DNA of 6,192 nt from Bacillota bacterium (GTDB taxonomy: Bacteria > Bacillota > GCA-003054495 > Carboxydocellales > JAJZTU01): assembly GCA_021848765.1 (NCBI GenBank), contig JAJZTU010000208.1:1-6192 (forward strand), read 5' to 3'. Numbering within the stretch: the first letter of the stretch is position 1; each line of letters opens with the position of its first letter. The notes beneath the pieces were generated by a model that was given only the letters and a program-made list of their open reading frames with translations, made no database searches and was not told the origin of the DNA. A program made the translations under genes and the position numbers. Shown piece after piece: positions 1 through 5,460 of the stretch.

Positions 1-11
1 TAAGCATGCCC

Positions 12-50
12 GGTGTTTTCCTTATAGTGGTAATGCACTATCAAATCACC
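12..50. repeat. Imperfect inverted repeat (possible operator or hairpin) next to the operon promoter
   Basis: Two nested arms can be read. The outer arms are GGTG at 12-15 and CACC at 47-50, continuing after one mismatch as TTT (17-19) with AAA (43-45). The inner arms are ATAGTG at 24-29 and CACTAT at 36-41, perfect over 6 bp, around a 6-nt loop. The structure ends right before the candidate -35 element at 52-57. It has no T-run on either side, so it does not look like an intrinsic terminator. It could be a regulator binding site, the end of an upstream transcript, or chance. Function is not known. Confidence 0.35.
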
Positions 51-51
51 A

Positions 52-81
52 TTGCTCTGGCTGGGTTTAAAATGTTATAAT
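52..81 (+). promoter_or_regulatory. Sigma-A-type promoter with extended -10, upstream of resB
   Basis: A perfect TATAAT is present at 76-81, preceded by TG at 73-74, giving the extended -10 pattern TGnTATAAT. The best -35 candidate is TTGCTC at 52-57 (three of six consensus bases) with an 18-bp spacer. A weak -35 is commonly tolerated when the -10 is extended. Transcription would start near 86-90 and leave an untranslated leader of about 80 nt before resB. This is the strongest promoter visible in the window and probably serves the whole cluster. The leader at 90-155 shows only short 4-bp hairpins and no riboswitch that I recognise. Confidence 0.65.
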
Positions 82-170
82 ATCTAAGGATTAAGCCAAG
101 CCTAAAAATGGAACAAATTTACTGCGAAAGGTTTAGCAAACAGATCTTGCATCAGAGAGGGAGTGGATAA

Positions 171-1562
171 ATGGCCAAGAAGAATAAGGAAAGGTTAAAT
201 ACTGTAGACGAAGAAAAAGAAATAATTGATGGCGAGGACAGGGAGTCCGGTACCAATGGTATAACCGAGGTATGGAACTTTTTCAGTTCCATGAAACTCG
301 GCTTGATATTATTCTTAATTATTGCCGCAGCTGCGATTGTAGGTACTCTGATTCCTCCCGATCCCCAGACCAACTTACCCAAGTTCAATATCTATGGGCA
401 AATTTGGTTTCGTGGGCTTTTAGGGCTCCTATGTATGAACCTTCTGGTTTGTAGTTTAAACCGCTGGAAGTTTATCAGTAGAGCGTTGGGTAATCCCAAA
501 GCAAGAGTAAGTGAAAACTATCTTAAGAAGCTAAAACAGTTCAGTTCAATACGCAAGAAAGGTAATCTTGCCGGGATGGCTGGCTCTCTGGAAGCTGCCT
601 TGAAGGAGAAGGGTTACCGGGTATTTAAAGAAGAAGCCGATGGGACAACCTTTTTAGCGGCTGATAAGGGACGAGTCGGTGTTCTGGGATCTTTTGTTAC
701 CCACCTTTCCTTTCTTATCATTACGGCTGGGGCTATTTACGGCGGTTTTACCGGATACGAAGGCTTTGTCAATGCTCTTGAGGGTCAAAGCTTCAGCCTT
801 ACCAAGGATGTTTCCTGGTCCACTGCCCACAGGCCCGATCCAGATGAAGAGTTTCAGGTAAAAGTAAACAGGTTCTGGATTGACTATCGTCCTGATGGGT
901 CGGTTAAGGACTATTACAGTGACTTGACAGTAATTGATCAGGGTCAGGAAAAGACCAAGAAAGTAATCGAAGTTAATGACCCGCTTAACTATAAAGGGGT
1001 AAAATTCTACCAGTCCAGTTTCGGTCCCGCTAACCGGGTGACCGCTAAAGTGGCCAGCAAAAAAACTATGCAAGAAAATGAATACACTGTCTACGAAGAA
1101 AACGGATTTCCGGTTGAAGGAACAGATACTGAAGTACGGGTCCTCCGGTTTATCCCGGATTTCGACCCCAGTAACCCCGGGCAATCCAGGTCAAACCTGC
1201 CGAATAACCCTGCTGTAATTTATGAACTGCTCAAAGGTGGGCAGTCAGTGGAAACCAATTACAAGTTATTGAACGTTCCAATCCAAACTGATGATGCCAC
1301 GGTTACCTTTACCGGCTACCAGGTGGGCAATTATACCGGGCTGTCGGTACGTAAAGACCCCGGTGTACCTATCGTATGGACGGGCAGCGGTTTAATGGTC
1401 CTGGGAATGCTGATCTCCTACCTCTGGCAACATAGAAAGATCTGGGCTGTGGTCAGGGAGGCTAATGGCATTGCTATAGCAGACATTGGGGCAACAACGG
1501 ATAAAAATAAACTGGGCTTGGAAAATGACTTCAATGCTATAGTAGATACCGTCCAAGACTAA
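171..1562 (+). CDS. resB: ResB/Ccs1-family cytochrome c biogenesis protein
   Basis: This is the ResB (CcsB, Ccs1) half of the System II cytochrome c synthetase, which works with CcsA at the outer face of the membrane to present haem and apocytochrome for thioether attachment. The 463-residue product has a charged cytoplasmic N-terminus of about 40 residues, TM1 at about 43-62 after the typical FFSSMKLGL entry, TM2 at about 79-96 ending in LLVCSLNRW, TM3 at about 171-192 with a His (H178) in VTHLSFLII, a long extracytoplasmic domain at about 195-398, and TM4 at about 400-418. The domain contains the family signature VNDPLNYKGVKFYQSSFGPA (268-287). A conserved His in this family is implicated in haem ligation, and H178 is the likely one here. 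The ATG is supported by GGGAG at 159-163, 7 nt upstream. CcsA follows after 26 bp. Length and domain order are normal, with no sign of truncation. Confidence 0.95.
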   Translation: MAKKNKERLNTVDEEKEIIDGEDRESGTNGITEVWNFFSSMKLGLILFLIIAAAAIVGTLIPPDPQTNLPKFNIYGQIWFRGLLGLLCMNLLVCSLNRWKFISRALGNPKARVSENYLKKLKQFSSIRKKGNLAGMAGSLEAALKEKGYRVFKEEADGTTFLAADKGRVGVLGSFVTHLSFLIITAGAIYGGFTGYEGFVNALEGQSFSLTKDVSWSTAHRPDPDEEFQVKVNRFWIDYRPDGSVKDYYSDLTVIDQGQEKTKKVIEVNDPLNYKGVKFYQSSFGPANRVTAKVASKKTMQENEYTVYEENGFPVEGTDTEVRVLRFIPDFDPSNPGQSRSNLPNNPAVIYELLKGGQSVETNYKLLNVPIQTDDATVTFTGYQVGNYTGLSVRKDPGVPIVWTGSGLMVLGMLISYLWQHRKIWAVVREANGIAIADIGATTDKNKLGLENDFNAIVDTVQD

Positions 1563-1572
1563 TATTGTTGTC

Positions 1573-1581
1573 AAAGGAGAG
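1573..1581 (+). promoter_or_regulatory. Ribosome binding site that fixes the ccsA start at 1589
   Basis: AAAGGAGAG lies with its AGGAG core (1575-1579) 9 nt before the ATG at 1589. The open frame extends upstream to TTG codons at 1565 and 1568, but using those would place this Shine-Dalgarno sequence inside the coding region, so 1589 is preferred. Confidence 0.85.
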
Positions 1582-1588
1582 ATGCACC

Positions 1589-2416
1589 ATGAACGAAATG
1601 ATCTGGTACTATTCAGCGATAGCAGCTTATCTTTTAGCCAGTTTGCTGTATATCGGATATCTTGTATCCAAAAATAAACCCCTTGGTGATGCCGCTACAG
1701 GTATCACTATTGTGGGTCTGATAGCTAATACCGGGGCCTTGGTTTTGCGCTACATTATAACCGGTCGTGCTCCGTTTTCCAACATGTACGAGTATTCCAC
1801 CTCTTTTGCCTGGGGTATTGCTGCAATTTACCTGTATGCAGAATTTCGCTATAAGCTCAAGGTGGTCGGCGCCTTTGTACTGCCCCTTGCTTTAATCTTG
1901 ATCGCCTCCACCCTGATGCTTAAACTGCCCACTGAGCCCGGTAACCTTCCCCCGGCATTACAGAGCAATTGGCTGACCTTTCATGTCATAGTAGCCGTAT
2001 TTGCCTATGGGGCCTATGCTTTTTCCTGTGGTTTGGCTATTATGTATCTTTGGAAGGAAAGCATGGAAAAGAACAAATCCAAGAGCTTTTTTAACCGGGA
2101 ACTGCCGGCCGCCAATATCTTGGATGAGCTTTCCTACCGGTTTATTGCGTTTGCCTTTCCCTTTATCTCTTTGGTAATTATCACCGGAGCAATTTGGGCT
2201 GAATATGCCTGGGGACGTTACTGGAGTTGGGACCCTAAAGAGACGTGGTCTTTGATTACCTGGCTGGTTTACTCTGCATATCTACATGCAAGATTTACGT
2301 ATGGCTGGAAAGGAAGACGGGCTGCCTGGATGGCTGTAATCGGGTTCTTTACCGTGCTCTTTACCTACTTTGGTGTAAACATCCTGCTTCCTGGCCTGCA
2401 TTCCTATGCCGCTTAA
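1589..2416 (+). CDS. ccsA: CcsA/ResC-family haem exporter and cytochrome c synthase subunit
   Basis: This is the CcsA (ResC) partner of ResB, a polytopic membrane protein of the haem-handling family. It carries the haem-binding WWD domain: WGRYWSWDPKETW at residues 208-220, in an extracytoplasmic loop. The 275-residue product has about eight hydrophobic segments. H132 (NWLTFHV), H233 (YLHARF) and H271 (GLHSYA, near the C-terminus) occupy the family's conserved histidine positions. By analogy with characterised CcsBA proteins, H132 and H271 would ligand the external haem at the WWD site and H233 a haem within the membrane. The ASTLMLKLP segment and RAPFSNMYEYS (60-70) are also typical. The gene lies 26 bp after resB and is surely co-transcribed with it. 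The names ccsA, ccsB and resC are used inconsistently for this family, so the symbol is a matter of convention. The gene is intact and of ordinary length. Confidence 0.95.
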   Translation: MNEMIWYYSAIAAYLLASLLYIGYLVSKNKPLGDAATGITIVGLIANTGALVLRYIITGRAPFSNMYEYSTSFAWGIAAIYLYAEFRYKLKVVGAFVLPLALILIASTLMLKLPTEPGNLPPALQSNWLTFHVIVAVFAYGAYAFSCGLAIMYLWKESMEKNKSKSFFNRELPAANILDELSYRFIAFAFPFISLVIITGAIWAEYAWGRYWSWDPKETWSLITWLVYSAYLHARFTYGWKGRRAAWMAVIGFFTVLFTYFGVNILLPGLHSYAA

Positions 2417-2526
2417 AAATGGTTTAGGCCGAAAATTACGGTTCAATGGCAGGAAAACACAGTGTTATGGCGAATTTATAGTATAGAATAAGTTTGTGTT
2501 ATTTCTTGTACAAAGGGATGATCTGA
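2417..2526 (+). other. Intergenic gap between ccsA and the precorrin-2 dehydrogenase gene, with weak regulatory candidates
   Basis: This 110-bp spacer is AT-rich in its second half. TATAGT (2477-2482) and TAGAAT (2484-2489) resemble -10 boxes. The only matching -35 is AAAACA at 2454-2459, 17 bp ahead of the first and matching consensus at three of six positions, so any promoter here is weak. AACAC-A-GTGTT at 2456-2466 is a short dyad overlapping that -35. TTGTACAA at 2506-2513 is an 8-bp palindrome touching the ribosome binding site. No hairpin with a T-run was found, so there is no visible terminator separating the cytochrome genes from the tetrapyrrole genes. Confidence 0.3.
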
Positions 2527-3174
2527 ATGGGCCAGAACTACCCGGTCTACCTGAACCTCACCGGAAGACTCTGCATAGTTGTAGGAGGAGGAAAGGTAGC
2601 AGAAAGGAAGGTCCAGTCATTATTGGAATCTGGCGCCAGGGTGAGGGTTATCAGCCCCGCTGCCAGCTATGCTCTTTTAGAAGCAGAGGGCTTAGGAAAG
2701 ATAGAACTTGTCTTGCGGGAATACTCTTCTCACGACATCGCCGGCGCTTTCCTGGTCATCAGTGCAACCGACAATGACAGGATTAACCGGTTGGTAGCCG
2801 ATGACTGCTTTCAGCGGAATATATTAGTCAATGTAGTAGACGACCCGCCTAAGTGTAATTTTATAGTCCCGGCCGTTGTCCGCCGGGGCGCTTTATCCAT
2901 TGCTATTTCCACTGATGGCAAAAGCCCTGCCCTGGCGCAAAAAATTAAAACAGAATTAGAGAGGCAATATGGCCCCGAATATGCCGAGTTGCTGGAAATA
3001 TTGGGTGAACTGAGGAGTAAGGTAATTGCCGGCGTTAAAGATATAGAAAGACGCCGGGTGATTTTTAAGCGTGTGGTAGATTCTGACCTCCTGGAACTGC
3101 TGCGTAAAGGGGAGCAGGAGAGAGTAAAGGAGCGGATAGAAGATGTTCTTGGTGGCAGTGGGTTTGAATCATAA
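2527..3174 (+). CDS. Precorrin-2 dehydrogenase (sirohydrochlorin-forming; CysG N-terminal/SirC/Met8 family)
   Basis: The enzyme oxidises precorrin-2 to sirohydrochlorin with NAD+ in the cytoplasm. Bifunctional relatives (Met8p, CysG N-terminal part) also insert iron to give sirohaem. The 215-residue product starts with PVYLNLTGRLCIVVGGG, a Rossmann fold with the GGGKVAERK dinucleotide loop at 20-28. It continues with FLVISATDND (75-84), the signature VNVVDDPPKCNFIVPA (101-116) in which D105 matches the aspartate reported as catalytic in CysG and Met8p, and ISTDGKSPALAQKI (127-140). A helical C-terminal dimerisation region occupies about 150-208. Length matches stand-alone SirC-type proteins, so chelatase activity cannot be assumed. 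AAAGGG at 2512-2517 is a fair ribosome binding site 9 nt before the ATG. The 3' end overlaps hemA by 32 bp. The CobA enzyme encoded downstream makes its substrate. Whether the product feeds sirohaem, cobalamin or Ahb-type haem synthesis is not shown in the window. Confidence 0.9.
   Translation: MGQNYPVYLNLTGRLCIVVGGGKVAERKVQSLLESGARVRVISPAASYALLEAEGLGKIELVLREYSSHDIAGAFLVISATDNDRINRLVADDCFQRNILVNVVDDPPKCNFIVPAVVRRGALSIAISTDGKSPALAQKIKTELERQYGPEYAELLEILGELRSKVIAGVKDIERRRVIFKRVVDSDLLELLRKGEQERVKERIEDVLGGSGFES
3126..3132 (+). promoter_or_regulatory. hemA ribosome binding site inside the upstream gene
   Basis: AAAGGAG lies within the last codons of the precorrin-2 dehydrogenase gene, 10 nt before the hemA ATG at 3143. 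It supports a hemA start that overlaps the previous reading frame and suggests translational coupling of the two genes. Confidence 0.75.
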
Positions 3175-4495
3175 GACCGCACCTGTGGAGGTGCGGGAAC
3201 AACTGTCTTTTCCAGAGCATGAGTTGGCGGATGCCTTACAAAAGTTGCGCAGCCGGGAGGCAGTAGAAGGTTGTATTATTTTGTCTACCTGTAACCGTAC
3301 CGAAATATATGCTGCTGTGCTGGATGTTAAAAAAGGGTTAGCCAACATCAAGCAGTTTATGGCCGAATGTCTACATGATGACCTATGTGAAATTGATAAC
3401 TATATCTATGTGCATACATTGTATGACACTGTTCACCACATTTTTAGGGTGGCGGCAGGCCTGGATTCCATGATCCTGGGCGAAACCCAAATCTTAGGCC
3501 AGGTTCGCACAGCCTACCAGAACGCCTGTGAACTGGGCGCCACTAACCGGATTTTGAACACCCTTTTCCAACAGGCGGTTAGTGTTGGAAAACGAGTGCG
3601 TACAGACACTGAAATTGACCGTAATGCTGTTTCCATCAGCTATGCCGCTGTGGAACTCAGCCGTCAGATTTTCGATGATTTAACAGGACGGTCCATTTTG
3701 ATTATCGGCGCCGGAAAGATGAGTGAACTGACAGCTAAGCACCTGGTGGCCAATGGAGTAACCAGTGTTTTGGTGGCCAACCGCTCCTATGAAAACGCTG
3801 TGCAATTGGCTCAGCAGTTCGGTGGAAAAGCTATTAAGTTTGATAATCTTTTTGACCATATGGTGGATGCTGATATTGTGATTAGTGCAACATCTGCCCG
3901 CAACACTATTATCCGGCCTGCTGAGCTGGAACAGGTAATGAGCAAGCGGAATGGCAAGAAAATCTTTTTAATCGATATTGCGGTACCCAGGGATATTGAT
4001 CCTGTTGTGACCAAGGTAAACGGGGTTACCCTCTATGATATTGATGATCTTCAGCATGTAGTGGACCGCAATCTGGAAAGCAGAAAAAAGGAGGCCATCA
4101 AGGCCCAGGCTATAGTGGAAGATGAGATTACGAAGTTTTTCCAGTGGCTGAACAGCCAGTTTGTGGTGCCAACCATTGCTGCCTTAAAACAATTTGGTGA
4201 GGAGATTAAACAGCAGGAACTGGAGAAAGCCTTAACTAAACTGGGACCGGTTTCTGAAAGGGAAGAAAAGATTATCCGGGTTATGGCCCATTCTATTGTC
4301 AATTCACTGCTGCATAATCCCATTGTTAATTTGAAAACTTATGCAAATACTAATCATGGCCACCTCTACACTGAGATTCTGCAGAACCTGTTTAGCCTGG
4401 AAGTGGAAGGACAGCGTTCCAAAAGGCATCCGGAACCAAAGCCTGCCGGGCCCCATTGTGAGGGCATGATGGTTCATCATGGCCATATGAAATAA
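3143..4495 (+). CDS. hemA: Glutamyl-tRNA reductase
   Basis: HemA reduces glutamyl-tRNA(Glu) with NADPH to glutamate-1-semialdehyde, the first committed step of C5-pathway tetrapyrrole synthesis. The 450-residue product has the N-terminal catalytic domain with VGLNHKTAPVEVRE (6-19) and STCNRTE (48-54), where C50 is the thioester-forming nucleophile. GLDSMILGETQILGQV (106-121) follows, then the NADPH domain with IIGAGKMSE (187-195) and VANRS (211-215), the DIAVPRDIDP segment (278-287), a long spinal helix and a C-terminal dimerisation domain to about residue 417. After the normal domain end, the tail from about 425 is polar and rich in His, Met and Cys: H429, H438, C439, M442, M443, H445, H446, H448 and M449. 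The role of this tail is unknown; metal or haem binding is only a guess. The start is supported by AAAGGAG 10 nt upstream, and hemC follows after 29 bp. Confidence 0.97.
   Translation: MFLVAVGLNHKTAPVEVREQLSFPEHELADALQKLRSREAVEGCIILSTCNRTEIYAAVLDVKKGLANIKQFMAECLHDDLCEIDNYIYVHTLYDTVHHIFRVAAGLDSMILGETQILGQVRTAYQNACELGATNRILNTLFQQAVSVGKRVRTDTEIDRNAVSISYAAVELSRQIFDDLTGRSILIIGAGKMSELTAKHLVANGVTSVLVANRSYENAVQLAQQFGGKAIKFDNLFDHMVDADIVISATSARNTIIRPAELEQVMSKRNGKKIFLIDIAVPRDIDPVVTKVNGVTLYDIDDLQHVVDRNLESRKKEAIKAQAIVEDEITKFFQWLNSQFVVPTIAALKQFGEEIKQQELEKALTKLGPVSEREEKIIRVMAHSIVNSLLHNPIVNLKTYANTNHGHLYTEILQNLFSLEVEGQRSKRHPEPKPAGPHCEGMMVHHGHMK
4463..4491 (+). repeat. Overlapping inverted repeats at the 3' end of hemA
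   Basis: CATGATG at 4465-4471 and CATCATG at 4475-4481 form a perfect 7-bp stem with a GTT loop, with two more pairs (4462-4463 with 4483-4484) after one mismatch. A second dyad overlaps it: TTCAT at 4473-4477 and ATGAA at 4487-4491 around ATGGCCAT, an 18-bp palindrome apart from one extra C at 4478. The stems lie in the codons of the Met/His-rich tail, where ATG and CAT codons are reverse complements of each other, so part of the symmetry may follow from the protein sequence. No T-run follows, so this is not a standard terminator. Confidence 0.45.
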
Positions 4496-4497
4496 CA

Positions 4498-4511
4498 AAA
4501 TATCGATATTT
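4498..4511. repeat. 14-bp perfect palindrome in the hemA-hemC spacer
   Basis: AAATATCGATATTT is fully self-complementary and ends at the edge of the hemC ribosome binding site (GGAGG, 4512-4516). It could be an operator or a small RNA fold affecting hemC translation. One palindrome of this length is close to what chance allows in a 6-kb window, so the only reason to list it is its position in a 29-bp spacer. Confidence 0.35.
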
Positions 4512-4516
4512 GGAGG
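4512..4516 (+). promoter_or_regulatory. Ribosome binding site that fixes the hemC start at 4525
   Basis: GGAGG lies 8 nt before the ATG at 4525. The frame is open upstream to a TTG at 4510, but that codon overlaps this Shine-Dalgarno sequence itself and cannot be the start used with it. The product from 4525 begins MTREIVIGTRDS, the usual HemC N-terminus. Confidence 0.85.
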
Positions 4517-4524
4517 CTGCAAAG

Positions 4525-5460
4525 ATGACCAGAGAAATAGTAATAGGCACTAGGGACAGCGCCCTGGCCCTGTGGCAGACTCACTGGGTTCTGGAAAATC
4601 TCTCCAGACTCAATCCGGAATATAAATTTCGTGTAGTAGAAATGAAAACCCAGGGAGATAAGATTCTGGATGTGGCTTTGGCCAAAATTGGGGATAAGGG
4701 TTTATTTACCAAAGAACTGGAGGTGGCTATGTTAAACGGTGAGATAGACATGGCTGTCCACAGTATGAAGGATATGCCGACCAAACTTCCTGAAGGGTTG
4801 ATTATCGGTGCTATTTGCCAGCGGGAAGAGGCCGGGGATGTGTTAATTGGCCGCTCTGCCGGGTCCTTGCTCGAACTGCCTCCAGGGGCGCGGGTGGGCA
4901 CTAGCAGCCTGCGGAGAAGAGCCCAGTTGTTAAAGCACCGTCCTGACTTGCAGATTGAGGATTTGAGGGGTAACCTTAACACCCGGATGGCCAAGTTGGA
5001 AAGGCAGGACCTGGATGCCATTGTCCTGGCGGCAGCCGGGGTAAAACGCATGGGTTGGGAAGACAGGATTTCCGAACGGATATCCTTTGAGGTTTCTTTA
5101 CCTGCGGTAGGACAAGGTTCTGTTGGGATTGAGATCCGGGAAAGCGATAAGGAAATAGAACGCATCGTCAAAACCCTGGAACACCGGGAAAGCTCTATAG
5201 CCATCACAGCCGAGAGGGCTATGCTGCGTACTTTGGAAGGGGGATGTCAGATACCTATCGGAGCTCTGGGCAGAGTTGAGGGAGATCAACTGACTCTGGA
5301 GGGGGTTGTAGCCAGCCTTGACGGCAAAGAACTGCTTAGGACTTCGATAGCCGGTCCGGCAGACCAGGCTGAAGAGTTGGGGGTTCAACTTGCTAAGCAG
5401 CTGATAACCATGGGTGCGGATAAAATCCTAAATTTAATAAGACTGGAGATTGGTGAATAA
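4525..5460 (+). CDS. hemC: Hydroxymethylbilane synthase (porphobilinogen deaminase)
   Basis: HemC links four porphobilinogen units into the linear tetrapyrrole hydroxymethylbilane, using a dipyrromethane primer bound to itself. The 311-residue product has the expected three domains and length. C241 in GGCQIPIG is the dipyrromethane attachment cysteine. The residues important in the E. coli enzyme all have counterparts one position lower: R10 in GTRDSALAL, K82 and D83 in HSMKDMPT (the aspartate is catalytic), R130 and R131 in GTSSLRRRAQ, R148 in DLRGN and R154. LPAVGQGSVGIEIR (192-205) is also present. The gene lies between hemA and cobA, as in many Clostridia. Its TAA stop shares one base with the cobA ATG, so the two are probably translationally coupled. 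No unusual features were seen. Confidence 0.97.
   Translation: MTREIVIGTRDSALALWQTHWVLENLSRLNPEYKFRVVEMKTQGDKILDVALAKIGDKGLFTKELEVAMLNGEIDMAVHSMKDMPTKLPEGLIIGAICQREEAGDVLIGRSAGSLLELPPGARVGTSSLRRRAQLLKHRPDLQIEDLRGNLNTRMAKLERQDLDAIVLAAAGVKRMGWEDRISERISFEVSLPAVGQGSVGIEIRESDKEIERIVKTLEHRESSIAITAERAMLRTLEGGCQIPIGALGRVEGDQLTLEGVVASLDGKELLRTSIAGPADQAEELGVQLAKQLITMGADKILNLIRLEIGE

Noticed and set aside
90..170. Riboswitch or T-box in the resB leader
   Set aside because: The leader is only about 80 nt and shows just 4-bp hairpins such as GTTT/AAAC and GCAA/TTGC, with no conserved riboswitch core or T-box sequence and no terminator.
654..1184. 176-codon open frame on the minus strand inside resB
   Set aside because: It lies wholly antisense to a gene with clear family motifs, has no recognisable domain and no convincing ribosome binding site. 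It is a shadow of resB codon usage.
1565..1588. Upstream TTG starts for ccsA
   Set aside because: They would put the AAAGGAGAG ribosome binding site inside the gene and have no such site of their own at good spacing.
2496..2777. 93-codon open frame on the plus strand overlapping the start of the precorrin-2 dehydrogenase gene
   Set aside because: It is in another frame over the conserved Rossmann region, and its product is Arg/Gly-rich without a domain. The frame starting at 2527 has every expected motif.
4463..4511. Intrinsic terminator between hemA and hemC
   Set aside because: The hairpins are not followed by a run of T, and the hemC ribosome binding site follows at once.
4510..4524. Upstream TTG start for hemC
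   Set aside because: The TTG overlaps the GGAGG site that serves the ATG at 4525, and HemC proteins normally begin close to the IGTRxS motif, as the 4525 product does.
4581..5207. 208-codon open frame on the minus strand inside hemC
   Set aside because: It is fully antisense to a well-supported hemC. The Ser/Arg/Leu-rich, low-information translation is typical of a shadow frame.
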